This document shows, piece after piece, positions 44,851 to 53,855 of a stretch of DNA of 64,000 nt (positions within the stretch are counted from its first letter, which is position 1; each line of letters begins with the position of its first letter). This DNA comes from DATAPD01 sp036265385 (GTDB taxonomy: Bacteria; Acidobacteriota; Terriglobia; Terriglobales; Acidobacteriaceae): contig DATAPD010000042.1 of NCBI GenBank assembly GCA_036265385.1, forward strand, positions 1 through 64,000, in the 5' to 3' direction. The position numbers were made by a program, and so were the translations under genes. The notes under the pieces are model-generated. The model saw nothing but the letters and a program-made list of their open reading frames with translations. It was not told the origin of the DNA and did not search any database.

Positions 44851-45144
44851 ATGGCTGCAGGTATGACGAAGACCCAGCTCGTACGCCATCTGGCAGAGAA
44901 GGCCGAGCTGCCGAACAAGACAGTTTCCGGATTGCTCGAGAACCTGGCTGACACCGCAATTAAAGAGACCAAGAAGAACGGCGTGTTTGTTGTGCCCGGA
45001 CTGGGCCGCCTGGTGAAAGCGCATCGCAAAGCCCGCATGGGCCGCAACCCACAGACTGGCGAACCGATCCAGATCAAAGCGAAGACGGTTGTGAAGTTCC
45101 GCGTCGCGAAAGCCGCGAAAGACGCGATTGCTCCCAAGAAGTAG
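44851..45144 (+). CDS. HU-family DNA-binding protein (copy 1)
   Basis: 97-residue nucleoid protein. It has the HU fold with the DNA-arm motif GRNPQTGEPIQIKAKTVVKF near 68. The N-terminal part (MTKTQLVRHLAEKAEL) and a basic end (KAAKDAIAPKK) fit the HU/IHF family. AAGGAGGA precedes the ATG and a terminator follows. A second, less similar HU lies at 62557. Confidence 0.95.
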   Translation: MAAGMTKTQLVRHLAEKAELPNKTVSGLLENLADTAIKETKKNGVFVVPGLGRLVKAHRKARMGRNPQTGEPIQIKAKTVVKFRVAKAAKDAIAPKK

Positions 45145-45180
45145 TCATCATTCGGGAGTTAGTAATCGGCAAAATAAAGA

Positions 45181-45205
45181 GGGCGCAATCTTCAAGGTTG
45201 CGCCC
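45181..45205. terminator. terminator between HU and the convergent amidohydrolase gene
   Basis: GGGCGCAA (45181-45188) and TTGCGCCC (45198-45205), 8-base stem, followed by TTT. It can serve HU on the plus strand. Confidence 0.75.
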
Positions 45206-45230
45206 TTTCGCATTTCCGCGATAACGATTC

Positions 45231-46523
45231 TTATTTCACGTAACCGTTCTTCACGACATCGCCGCCCTTCATCACAAATTTGACCCGCTCCAGAGTTGTG
45301 ACGTCCTGCAGTGGATCACCATCGACAGCGATCAGGTCAGCATATTTGCCAGGCTCGAGTGTTCCAATTGTGCTCGTCCGGCCGAGAAGGTCGGAAGCAT
45401 TGATGGTCGCGGTCTGAATCGCCTGCAACGGAGTCAATCCCAAGCGCACATAAACGGCAAACTCATGCGCATTCAAGCCGTGCGGATAAACGGCCGCATC
45501 TGTGCCGAAAGCGATCTTCACTCCAGCCGCGAATGCTTTCTTGGCATTGTTTTGGCCCACCGCCGTCACGGCTTGCATTTTCTTTACGATGTAGTCGGGA
45601 GCATGACGCTGGCTCATGTTCTCGCGATTCCAGTCCATGAGGTAGAGCGTCGGGACGAGGTACGTACCATTCTTTTTGAGAGTGGCGATGGCAGCGTCGT
45701 CCATGAGATGGCCATGTTCGATGGAATCGACGCCCGCGTCAGAGGCCCAGCGGACTCCTTCCGCACCGTGCGCGTGAGCGGCGACCTTACGCCCGAGGCG
45801 ATGCGCTTCGGCAACGATAGCTTTCATCTCGTCCATCGTGTATTGGGACGCATTGGGGTCATCACCCTTCGACATCACGCCTCCCGTGGCGCAGATCTTG
45901 ATGACGTCGGCGCCATACTTTATGACTTCGCGGACTTTGTGCTGCACTGCGGCGACTCCGTCCGCCACGCCCTCGGCTTCCTTGTGCTCTTCGAAAGGAA
46001 GCAGGTTGTTATCGCAATGTCCGCCGGTGATGCCGAGGGCCGGACCACTCACGATCATGCGAGGTCCGGGAACATCGCCGTCGTTGATCGCGTCCCGCAA
46101 GGCGACATCGGAGTAGCCGCTTGCACCGACGTTACGGACGGTCGTGAATCCTGCTTCAAGCGTAATTCGCGCATTCTTGGCACCAGTCAGGGCCTCGCGG
46201 GGAACGGAAATGCCCAAGCTTTCATAACCGAGACCCTTGGGATCGAAAGTGATGTGCGTATGACTATCGATGAGGCCGGGGAGCACGGTCGCATTCGGAA
46301 GGTCGATGATTGTTGCACCCTCTGATGCAGCGCTGCTAGCTGAGCCGATGCTCACGATTTTGTCGCCTTCAATCGTGATTGCCTGGTTGGACGCGGTTTG
46401 CCCAGTTTTTACATCAAGGACTTTCCCGGCACGCACAATCACGCGGCGAGGCGCCGCTTGCGACATTGCGGGAATCGTAGCGAAGACGATCAACAAACAA
46501 AGAACAGCAACTTTCTTAAGCAT
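45231..46523 (-). CDS. secreted metal-dependent amidohydrolase (paralogue 2)
   Basis: 430-residue paralogue of the 29371 gene. Signal peptide about 1-21 (AMSQA). Metal ligands: IDSHTHITF near 82, the carboxylated lysine in DVIKICATGG near 206, AAHAHG near 246, SIEHGHLMDD near 267 and FGTDAAVYPHG near 338. The start at 46523 is supported by a GAGGGGG ribosome site. Probably an exported prolidase/imidazolonepropionase-like enzyme; substrate not assigned. Confidence 0.9.
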   Translation of the reverse strand: MLKKVAVLCLLIVFATIPAMSQAAPRRVIVRAGKVLDVKTGQTASNQAITIEGDKIVSIGSASSAASEGATIIDLPNATVLPGLIDSHTHITFDPKGLGYESLGISVPREALTGAKNARITLEAGFTTVRNVGASGYSDVALRDAINDGDVPGPRMIVSGPALGITGGHCDNNLLPFEEHKEAEGVADGVAAVQHKVREVIKYGADVIKICATGGVMSKGDDPNASQYTMDEMKAIVAEAHRLGRKVAAHAHGAEGVRWASDAGVDSIEHGHLMDDAAIATLKKNGTYLVPTLYLMDWNRENMSQRHAPDYIVKKMQAVTAVGQNNAKKAFAAGVKIAFGTDAAVYPHGLNAHEFAVYVRLGLTPLQAIQTATINASDLLGRTSTIGTLEPGKYADLIAVDGDPLQDVTTLERVKFVMKGGDVVKNGYVK

Positions 46524-46675
46524 GTTCCCCCTCACATTTATTTCGAAAGCTTTGTTCGGAAAAGAATTAGAAGACTATCGAAAGCTGATCGAAGGCGCTA
46601 GTGAGCACTGCAGAATGGATTGGCTTAGGTGGGAACCTTTGGGGTAGCGTCTAGGATGGAGATTGCTGATAGAAC

Positions 46676-46882
46676 TTAGGAAGCGAGACGGGCTTCCGGA
46701 CGAACAAACCAAATGTTCGCTGCTTGAAGCTCAAAGCCAATCAGGCCTCGACAAAATGGGCAGCGCACAAATTGGCGACGAAGAGGTCCTCGCTGAAACC
46801 AGACTTCAATGCTGCGCCTTGAGTTCCCCGTGGCGCGGCACGCGTTCGACTCGCAATGTAGGATGGTCATCCCGGAAGCCAT
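46676..46882 (-). CDS. doubtful small zinc-ribbon-like protein
   Basis: 68-residue frame with two Cys pairs, CESNAC (about 10-15) and CPFC (about 41-44), a spacing compatible with a zinc ribbon. An AAGG site precedes the ATG. No family is recognised and codon use is not striking. Otherwise the 600-base stretch 46524-47125 holds nothing I can support. Confidence 0.3.
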   Translation of the reverse strand: MASGMTILHCESNACRATGNSRRSIEVWFQRGPLRRQFVRCPFCRGLIGFELQAANIWFVRPEARLAS

Positions 46883-47125
46883 TCATCAACCTTTTTTCTT
46901 GAAGATAGAAATACTTTGCCATTCTCTGCGGCATAAGCAAATCGGGGTTTTCCTTTATTCATGCGTATTGATCTTTATTCATGGCGATTCGGGAATTACG
47001 CGGATTATGAATAAAGTTGAAGAAGAATTTCATTACTTGGGCTTAATGCTCGAGGATGGCTCGCAAATGCGACGGATGTCCGACGCTTTACGGTTCCTAT
47101 TGTCGGTGATCAACCTACGATTGTG

Positions 47126-48733
47126 TCAGAAGAGCCGAATGCCTTTTGCTTCTTCAATGGCAGCCATTTTGCGAAGTGCCTTCAAAACCGGCTCGGGCAC
47201 GCGTTCATCGATGTGAACGACCGCAATCGCTTCGCGCGGCTTTGATTTGCCCGTCTCCTCAGACTCTGCCCTGCGCCCGAGAGAGAAATTCGCGATGTTG
47301 ACCTTGTGCTTGCCTAGGATTGTTCCTACCTGTCCGATCACGCCGGGCACGTCGCGGTTGCGCATGTAAATCAGATCGCGTTCAAGCGGAGCTTCGACAT
47401 CGATCCCATCCACGTTGAGTAACCGCGGCGCGCGTTTGTGCAGCACCGCTCCCGTTACAAGGTGTTCCTCGGAAGATGTCTTGAGCAAAATGGAAACAAC
47501 ACTGCCGGCGCCTCCCGTCGGCTGCTTTGACTTACGCGACTCGACCACACGCAAACCGCGCGCACTGGCAATCGACGTTGCATTAACAAGGTTGGCCTTC
47601 TCTTCGAGTCCTTGATTCAAAATGCCCTTGAGTGCGCCGTTGCGAACCAGATCGGTTTTCCATTCTGCGATGTGTCCGCTGTAGCGGATCGAAATTTCCT
47701 CGAGACTGCCGTCACTCACCTGCGCAAGGAAAGATCCGAGTCGTTCGGCCAACTCAATGTACGGCTGCATCTCTACATATTCATCATGTGAAACCGATGG
47801 CACGTTGACCGCGTTCTGGAACACTCCGTCTTTGAGATATTCCTTGACCTGAAGTGCGATCTGGTAGCCCACGGCCTCCTGCGCTTCGTGTGTGGAACCT
47901 CCGATATGAGGTGTGAGGATTACGTTGTCGAGTGTAGAGAGTGGAGAGTTCTTGAGCGGTTCCTCGATGAAGACGTCGAGCGCTGCGCAAGCCAGGTATC
48001 CGGACTTGAGCGCCTGTGCGAGGTCTGCTTCGTTGACCAGTTCGCCGCGCGCGCAGTTGACGAGGCGCGCGCCTTTTTTCATCTTGCGGATCGATTCGGC
48101 ATTGATCATGCCATGGGTCTGTGGAGTCAAACCCACGTGCAGTGTCAGATAGTCTGCTTCGGCGAGCACTTCATCCAAAAGTGCCATGCGGATGCCCTGT
48201 TCTTTCGCCACGCCAGCCGATACGAATGGATCATGAGCGACGATCTCCATTCCAAAGATGCGAGCGCGACGCGCGACTTCCATCCCGATCTTTCCAAGGC
48301 CAACCACTCCGAGAATTTTGGCGCGCAACTCGGTCCCCTGGAGTGATTTCTTCTCCCATTTCCCAGCATGCATGAGAGCGTCAGCGCGTGGCACCTGGCG
48401 CGCCATAGCCAGCATCATGGCAAGCGTTAGTTCGGCGACGGCGACTGCATTCGCGCCGGGAGTGTTCATCACTGCGATCCCTTTGCGAGTCGCCGCGTCC
48501 AGATCGACGTTATCGACGCCCACACCGGCGCGCCCGATTACACGTAATTTTTTGGCATGCTCAAGGAGTTTCTCGTCCACCTGGACGGCCGAGCGCACGA
48601 TGAGGGCATCGGCAGATTCCAACTGCGCGGGCAAATTGCCAGCGACTTCTTCCGGCGTAACGATGGTCCAGCGTGGTTCGCGCAAAACATCCACGGCTGA
48701 CGGAGAAATCTTTTCAGCGATGACTACCTTCAT
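47126..48733 (-). CDS. serA: D-3-phosphoglycerate dehydrogenase
   Basis: 535-residue long-type enzyme for the first step of serine synthesis. Substrate/NAD domains cover about 1-315 (GRAGVGVDNVD near 72; GLGKIGMEVARRARIFGM near 147; the catalytic-His segment LTPHIGGSTHEAQ near 281). An intervening domain (about 320-450) and a C-terminal ACT domain (about 460-535; RDVPGVIGQVGTILGKH) follow, so allosteric control by serine is possible. The start at 48733 has AAGGA upstream. A class V aminotransferase precedes it on the same strand. Confidence 0.95.
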   Translation of the reverse strand: MKVVIAEKISPSAVDVLREPRWTIVTPEEVAGNLPAQLESADALIVRSAVQVDEKLLEHAKKLRVIGRAGVGVDNVDLDAATRKGIAVMNTPGANAVAVAELTLAMMLAMARQVPRADALMHAGKWEKKSLQGTELRAKILGVVGLGKIGMEVARRARIFGMEIVAHDPFVSAGVAKEQGIRMALLDEVLAEADYLTLHVGLTPQTHGMINAESIRKMKKGARLVNCARGELVNEADLAQALKSGYLACAALDVFIEEPLKNSPLSTLDNVILTPHIGGSTHEAQEAVGYQIALQVKEYLKDGVFQNAVNVPSVSHDEYVEMQPYIELAERLGSFLAQVSDGSLEEISIRYSGHIAEWKTDLVRNGALKGILNQGLEEKANLVNATSIASARGLRVVESRKSKQPTGGAGSVVSILLKTSSEEHLVTGAVLHKRAPRLLNVDGIDVEAPLERDLIYMRNRDVPGVIGQVGTILGKHKVNIANFSLGRRAESEETGKSKPREAIAVVHIDERVPEPVLKALRKMAAIEEAKGIRLF

Positions 48734-49068
48734 AGGATCCTTAGACTCCCCATTCCAGGTCAGCAAGTTTTGACCGGGTCATGACAACTTTCTGACAAAG
48801 TGCCTTCCGCGCCTTACTACTCTTATGGCAATGGTGCGTGTTCTGGTTGAAGACGCCAGATCAGGAACGAGACATTCGAACACGTTGACCTTCAATGCGC
48901 AGTGACATCGCAAATTCTGATCGGTGTTCCTGATGCACCAACGAGCCGGTCATGGGTTGGGAAAACTTTTCGGGATGCAAAAGTTTAAACCCCACTGTAT
49001 CCGGTGAGGCTTCCCAGCCCGTGGCCTGATTGGCAGATCGGAATTCGCACGCAGTCGCAAAGCTAGTC

Positions 49069-50256
49069 TTAAACTCCGGCGGCCTGTTTCTGCATATTGC
49101 GAGCGAAAACTTCCTGTGCAGCCCGTACCGCTGAACCGAACTCGACAGGTTTGCCGGACACTTCACTCAGAACCTGCTCAAGTGCAGCGAGCGCTGCGAT
49201 CGTATCCATGTAATCGTAGTAGCCAATGTGGGCCACGCGGAATAATTGCCCTTTCATTTCGCCCTGCCCATTCGCCACAACTGCGTTGAAGTGTTCGCGG
49301 AACGCTTTCACGATCAACCCTGAGTCAATTCCTTTCGGAGCTTCAATGGCGGTGAGCGCAGCCGCCGGACATCCGCCCGCAAATAATTTCAATCCGAGCA
49401 TCTTCGCGCCGTCGCGAGTCATTTCAGCGCACAGTTCAGCATTGTCGACAAGATCGCGACGGCCATCGGAAACGCTGTCATTGCCGACTTCTCTTAGATA
49501 ATTGAGCGCCGCTCCGAGTCCCGCGATCAGCGATGTTGCCGGCGTGTAGGCCGATTCACCCTTGGCCGCGGACTTCCGTTCTTTTCGCAAATCGAAGTAG
49601 TAGCGGGGTGAGGTGGTCGTTTCCATCCGCTGCCAGGCGCGTTCACTCACGGCACAGTAGGCGAGCCCGGGCGGAATCATCAGGGCTTTTTGCGAACCGC
49701 CGATGATCACGTCCACTCCCCATCCATCGACGTTGAAGTGGGTTGTGCCCAGCCCGGTGATCGCGTCGACAACAAGCAGCGTGTCGTCCATTGATCGAAC
49801 AAGTTTCGCAATGCCCTGAATGTCGTGGCGGGCGCCGGTGGAGCTCTCGGTGGCTTGCACGTAAACACATTTCACATCCGGCGTGAGCTTCACGGCGATT
49901 TCTTCCAGGGAAAAGGTCTGCCCGTAAGGCACACTCAGCGTCTCAACACGGCAGCCGTACGCTTTACTAAGTGATTGCCAGCGCTCTCCGAATTTTCCTG
50001 CCGTCAATACAAGGACTTTGTCACCGGGAGAGGTGAGATTCGAGACCGAAGCTTCCATGATGCCTGTACCGGAACAGGCAAGTACCAGGACATCGTTTTT
50101 TGTTCCGATGAACTCTTTCATATCGGACAGCACGCGGGTGTAGAGCGCGCGGAAATCGGCAGTGCGATGGTGCGCCGTGTAGGCAGCCATCGCGAATTGC
50201 GCAGCGGGCAGAAGCGGCGTAGGACCGGGAGTGAAGAGGCGATTTTTGCGCAGCAT
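49069..50256 (-). CDS. class V aminotransferase (alanine-glyoxylate/serine-pyruvate type; possible SerC role)
   Basis: 395-residue PLP enzyme of the AGT/SPAT family. It starts LFTPGPTPLLP; PLP lysine K190 is in GGSQKALMIPPG and VVDAITGLG is near 168. Placed directly upstream of serA on the same strand, it could supply the phosphoserine aminotransferase step, since AGT-type enzymes neighbour serA in several bacteria and archaea. Alternatively it is a photorespiration-like serine:glyoxylate enzyme. The start at 50256 has GAGGA upstream. Confidence 0.85.
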   Translation of the reverse strand: MLRKNRLFTPGPTPLLPAAQFAMAAYTAHHRTADFRALYTRVLSDMKEFIGTKNDVLVLACSGTGIMEASVSNLTSPGDKVLVLTAGKFGERWQSLSKAYGCRVETLSVPYGQTFSLEEIAVKLTPDVKCVYVQATESSTGARHDIQGIAKLVRSMDDTLLVVDAITGLGTTHFNVDGWGVDVIIGGSQKALMIPPGLAYCAVSERAWQRMETTTSPRYYFDLRKERKSAAKGESAYTPATSLIAGLGAALNYLREVGNDSVSDGRRDLVDNAELCAEMTRDGAKMLGLKLFAGGCPAAALTAIEAPKGIDSGLIVKAFREHFNAVVANGQGEMKGQLFRVAHIGYYDYMDTIAALAALEQVLSEVSGKPVEFGSAVRAAQEVFARNMQKQAAGV

Positions 50257-50324
50257 AGGAGGAGTCCTCAATGAAGTTGGGCTAATAGTGTACAACCCGG
50301 AAGATGGATTGGCTGTGACGTGAA

Positions 50325-50370
50325 CAGCAATCAGCAATCAGCAATCAGCAGTCAGCAGTCAGCATTCAGT
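50325..50370. repeat. low-complexity intergenic tract, CAGCAATCAG type
   Basis: AGCAATCAG repeated several times, then AGCAGTCAG units and AGCATTCAGT. Lies in the 170-base spacer between the divergent aminotransferase and yqeY genes. Confidence 0.8.
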
Positions 50371-50419
50371 CATCATGATCAGGAGACGAAGCGCGTAGCT
50401 CGAAGCTCGTAGCGCCATC

Positions 50420-50425
50420 TATAAT
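50420..50425 (+). promoter_or_regulatory. TATAAT box just before yqeY (predicted leaderless)
   Basis: A perfect TATAAT ends 6 bases before the ATG at 50432, so transcription should begin at or within a base or two of the start codon. No ribosome site exists. The -35 region (AGCTCG) is poor. Confidence 0.6.
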
Positions 50426-50431
50426 CCCACC

Positions 50432-50890
50432 ATGCCGCTTATCGATCAGATTCAGAAAGATATTGTGGGCGCAATGAAGGCGCGGGACGAGCAGCGCCTC
50501 TCCTGCCTGCGCATGGTGAAGAGCGCGCTCAAGAATAAAGAGATCGAGAAGATGTTGCCGCTCGATGACAAAGAATCGCAGCAAGTGCTCTCCACACTCA
50601 TCAAGCAACGCAAAGACTCGATTGAGCAGTTCACCAAGGGCGGCCGCCAGGAGATGGCAGACAAAGAAGCTGCTGAGATCAAGCTGATTGAGGCTTATCT
50701 GCCCAAAGCCGCCGGTGAAGAAGAGATCGCGGCTGGCGTGCGTGCCGCAATTGCCGAGATGTCCCCTGCGCCGACGATGAAAGACATGGGTAGCGTGATG
50801 AAGACAGCCATGGCCCGCTTCAATGCCGCAGGAATGCGCGTGGATGGGAAAGTCGTGAGCGAGGCAGTGAAGAAAGAGTTGAGCAAATAG
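50432..50890 (+). CDS. GatB/YqeY-domain protein
   Basis: 152-residue protein of the YqeY family (MPLIDQIQKDIVGAMKARDE; YLPKAAGEEEI; DMGSVMKTAMARF). The domain is the tRNA-binding tail of GatB; free-standing members have unknown function. Starts at ATG immediately after the -10 box. It is followed by the GACGGGCG palindrome. Confidence 0.92.
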   Translation: MPLIDQIQKDIVGAMKARDEQRLSCLRMVKSALKNKEIEKMLPLDDKESQQVLSTLIKQRKDSIEQFTKGGRQEMADKEAAEIKLIEAYLPKAAGEEEIAAGVRAAIAEMSPAPTMKDMGSVMKTAMARFNAAGMRVDGKVVSEAVKKELSK

Positions 50891-50903
50891 CGGCCGCTGG
50901 AGC

Positions 50904-50922
50904 GACGGGCGCCTCGCCCGTC
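50904..50922. repeat. dispersed palindrome GACGGGCG/CGCCCGTC (copy 3)
   Basis: GACGGGCG (50904-50911), 3-base loop, CGCCCGTC (50915-50922). Between convergent yqeY and DinB genes; without a T-run it is a weak terminator. Confidence 0.8.
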
Positions 50923-50932
50923 CCCAGAATAT

Positions 50933-51418
50933 TCACGAATCTTCCCACTCCCCAAGCAGCCTCCGTACCGTCACTAACTGTCCGAGATGGTAGGCGTTGT
51001 GGTCGGCCACCAGCAGCGCCTCGCGCAGGATGGTCTGACCATCGCCCCAGGGAATCTTCGCGTATAGATCCGTTTTCGCATTCCGCACAAGATCCTCCAT
51101 CGCTTTCAGGTCTTTCTTGAATTCACGCACACTCTTGTCCCACGCTGCATCGTCGGCAGGCTCAGGAGACTTCGGCCAGTACCCATCGGGCCACGGCGGC
51201 GAAACGTGGTCCTTACTACGGCTGAACTCGAGGATGTCCCACTGAGCCAGGCGCATGTGCTCGAGCAGCATCCAGGCGGAATACGGAAGTTCCTGCGGTT
51301 TCTTCCCTCGCGCTTTGTCGGGGAAGTCGCCAACCACGTCGTCAAACTTGGCGTGTGCCCCACCATCCTGCAAGAGATAAACCAGATGCTCTCGCAACGT
51401 ATTGTCGTGATCCGCCAT
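50933..51418 (-). CDS. DinB-family protein
   Basis: 161-residue cytoplasmic DinB-like four-helix protein. Putative metal-ligand region: LLEHMRLAQWD near 50 and LVADHNAYHLGQLV near 140. GGAGGGAG lies 5 bases before the ATG at 51418. Related to the exported DinB at 42299, most clearly around DHNAYHLGQL. Confidence 0.86.
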   Translation of the reverse strand: MADHDNTLREHLVYLLQDGGAHAKFDDVVGDFPDKARGKKPQELPYSAWMLLEHMRLAQWDILEFSRSKDHVSPPWPDGYWPKSPEPADDAAWDKSVREFKKDLKAMEDLVRNAKTDLYAKIPWGDGQTILREALLVADHNAYHLGQLVTVRRLLGEWEDS

Positions 51419-51479
51419 AAACTCCCTCCGCCGCGGTCGACGGCTTTTCAATCAACGATCTGAAATCAACAATAATCCA

Positions 51480-52616
51480 TCAACTATGCACTTCCTTTTC
51501 ACCGCGATACACACGCGAGATGCCGCGCACGATCCTTCGCATCGGCAACTCGCCTTTCCTGTCGGCGATAAAAATTTCGCCGTCGCGACTCGAGCGGTAG
51601 TACCACCTTTTCAAGATTGCCAGATGCTCCATCCTCTCTGGCGCACTCTTCGGGACCGCTGGCGGCAGACTCGACAATGCCTCTTCGACCCGAGCTTCCA
51701 TGGATTGAGTTTTGGTGTGGTCGGGAGCTGAAATCGCAAATGGCAGGGGGCCAGCGAGGGATCCCGCATCCACTCGAAAAAAGTTCACAGTCTCAGCGGC
51801 TGGGGACCGCTGCACAATGAGTGCATGCAGCTGATCGAGCCGCCGGACTATCTCCGGTAAGGAAGTGACGACCGAACCCAGCTTTTCGAGTCGCGCATGG
51901 TGCGCGGCAGCATCTTCGAACTGAAGGTCTGCGGACGCAGCCTCGCGTGCCGACGAAATCTCACGAACCAGCGAGTCGCCTCCAGACTCGAAGTACGCGT
52001 TGACGCGCGCAACTTCGGTGGCATAGGCGTCATCCGTGCAGCCTTTGAAACAAGGAGCCAGGCACATCTTCATTTCCGAATAGATGCAACCGGGGAACTT
52101 CGGGTCCGGGTTGAGATCGTCGACGCAGCGACGCATCTTGAAGAAGTCCAGCGAATCGTTCATGAACTTTTCGGCCGCCACGCGAGAGAGGAAGGGCCCG
52201 TAGTACTTCGAGAGATCAGCCGAGCGTCCGAGGCGAGTCGTCACGGAGGCTCGCGGATAAGCGTTCTCCATGTGCATCTTTACGAGGGGCGCAAAACGAA
52301 AACGCAAACGCTTGGCGTAGGTTTGGGGGAATTCCACCCGCAACACGCGATAAAGAAGGAAAGCCGACTCGAAGTCGGAGCCAGTGGCCGAATGCTCGAT
52401 CCAGCGCACGCGATCGCGCAGGTTCAGTCGTTTGCTTTTCTCAGTGGGAGCGCCCAACAGCCGCTGCAAGCGCCGTCGAAGATTCGCCGTTTTTGATACG
52501 TAGGGCTCCGCCGTGGCGTCCGCGCCACGCAGCATGAAGACAGCAGGCGCGGCCGGGGCGGCGGCAAAGAGCTCTGCATCCTGCTCAGGGACGAACTCGA
52601 CCCGCTCAGTGAGCAC
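51480..52616 (-). CDS. UvrC N-terminal-half homologue (GIY-YIG-like plus UVR domain)
   Basis: 378-residue protein matching the first half of excinuclease subunit C. A GIY-YIG-like region (about 20-100) has PAVFML in place of GVY and YVSK (Y39, K42) in place of YVGK; NLRRR (R47-R49) and an acidic FESAFLL segment (E83) are kept. The UvrC Cys-rich linker (YYGPFLS near 151; CIYSEMKMCLAPC near 190) and a UVR motif (LQFEDAAAHHARL near 250) follow. The RNase H-like nuclease and HhH domains are absent. It starts with GTG. It could be a Cho-like 3'-incision nuclease or an inactive relative. The dnaC-like gene lies upstream on the same strand. Confidence 0.82.
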   Translation of the reverse strand: MLTERVEFVPEQDAELFAAAPAAPAVFMLRGADATAEPYVSKTANLRRRLQRLLGAPTEKSKRLNLRDRVRWIEHSATGSDFESAFLLYRVLRVEFPQTYAKRLRFRFAPLVKMHMENAYPRASVTTRLGRSADLSKYYGPFLSRVAAEKFMNDSLDFFKMRRCVDDLNPDPKFPGCIYSEMKMCLAPCFKGCTDDAYATEVARVNAYFESGGDSLVREISSAREAASADLQFEDAAAHHARLEKLGSVVTSLPEIVRRLDQLHALIVQRSPAAETVNFFRVDAGSLAGPLPFAISAPDHTKTQSMEARVEEALSSLPPAVPKSAPERMEHLAILKRWYYRSSRDGEIFIADRKGELPMRRIVRGISRVYRGEKEVHS

Positions 52617-52798
52617 ATCTAAAGTCTAATCGACGGGGCTGTGGGCTACGAGCTTCGAGCCATGAGTTACGAGGGGAAACCCGTTCCTAGCATCACTGGC
52701 ACGCTATGCGAACCGTCCAGATGAGGACAGATTGCTGGATGCTGAGTGCTGAATGCTGTTTTGTTGCTGGCGCGCAGCGCGGCGCTCGTAGCGGAGAA

Positions 52799-53605
52799 TC
52801 ATCGAAAGCTAGCGCTGCGGATCTTTTGGCGGAAGTCCGACCCATCGAGTCGAATAATGCGGCACATCTCGTGCAACCGGGACCGCATGCGCTCACCGAT
52901 GCGATCGCCCAGCGTCTCGTCACGAGAGGCGGCCCGGGCGGGAGAGAGCGTGCCAGAGACTCCGCCAGCTTTTTCATCCGCGAAGTTCGTGGTGATGATA
53001 GTGGTGCGGTTGTCGTTGTAGCGGGTATTAAGAATGAGGCTGACCGTGTCCCAAACCCATTCTGTCGGCTTGACCGCGCCCAGTTCGTCAAGCACGAGAA
53101 CTTCGGCATCGAACACCGGACGCAGAACGTCGAGTTCAGTCGTCTTCACCGACTCGTTGTAGGAGTTCTGAATGTTCTTGAGCAGCTCGCGATAATCGCA
53201 GAAGAGCGCCGCGATCCCCTTGTTGAGGATCAGCTCTTTCATGATTCCCACGGCTAGGTGAGTCTTTCCCACGCCGATCGGACCAATAAGGAGGAGGCCA
53301 GATTTTTCGACCGGATACTCTGAGACAAAATTCCGCGCTTCCAGCAGGGCCCGCATGAGGGTTGGATGAGCACCTTCAAATCGTGTATCGAACTCGGCAA
53401 GCTCGCAGTGCTCGTAGCGCTTGGGAATCTGTGCGGCGCCCAGCAGGGTCGCGGCCCGAGCGCGAATCTGGCAATCGCAGCGCTTCACGCGACGGTCCGG
53501 GCCGCGAGTCACCGGTTTCCAGCCCGTGCCACCACACAGCTCACAAACGGGATTGGTGTCTTTGGGTTCGCGGATGGGAGAGATTTTGCGATCAGAAATC
53601 TGCAT
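52799..53605 (-). CDS. DnaC/IstB-like AAA+ ATPase with N-terminal zinc finger
   Basis: 268-residue ATPase of the DnaC/DnaI helicase-loader group. A zinc-binding head has C21, C24, C43 and C45. Walker A is GPIGVGKTH near 108 and Walker B VLVLDELGA near 171; sensor-1-like TTIITTNF is near 203 and an arginine-rich GDRIGERMRSRLHEM near 231. It may load DnaB or act as a transposition-type ATPase; no transposase is next to it. It begins at ATG 53605 without a clear ribosome site. The UvrC-like gene follows 180 bases downstream. Confidence 0.85.
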   Translation of the reverse strand: MQISDRKISPIREPKDTNPVCELCGGTGWKPVTRGPDRRVKRCDCQIRARAATLLGAAQIPKRYEHCELAEFDTRFEGAHPTLMRALLEARNFVSEYPVEKSGLLLIGPIGVGKTHLAVGIMKELILNKGIAALFCDYRELLKNIQNSYNESVKTTELDVLRPVFDAEVLVLDELGAVKPTEWVWDTVSLILNTRYNDNRTTIITTNFADEKAGGVSGTLSPARAASRDETLGDRIGERMRSRLHEMCRIIRLDGSDFRQKIRSASFR

Positions 53606-53855
53606 GGGCCTAGGCCTAGTTCAGTTCAAAGGTCAGAGTTCACAGCGGGGCTCAAAGTGCTGTGCTCTTATTTGACTGTGCAACGGCGTGAGCGTTTGCG
53701 CAAGTGCGAATCCCGGTCGAACTGTGCACATCCTGTGGAGTTGTGTTCACAATTGTGGATGTTGGAGGAAAAAAGGTTTGATTGTCATTTCGTTTTCCCC
53801 TCTAACTCGCGTCAGGCGCGCCTTGGAATTCAAAGAGTCTACGCTTTTTTGATTG

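Noticed and set aside
46809..47216. 135-residue plus-strand frame in the spacer after the second amidohydrolase
   Set aside because: Runs into the end of serA on the other strand and shows no protein-like pattern.
53690..53775. DnaA-box-like words (TGTGGATG, TTCACAATTGTGG) near the DnaC-like gene, suggesting an origin
   Set aside because: Only partial matches to TTATCCACA, no AT-rich unwinding region, and no dnaA/dnaN nearby.
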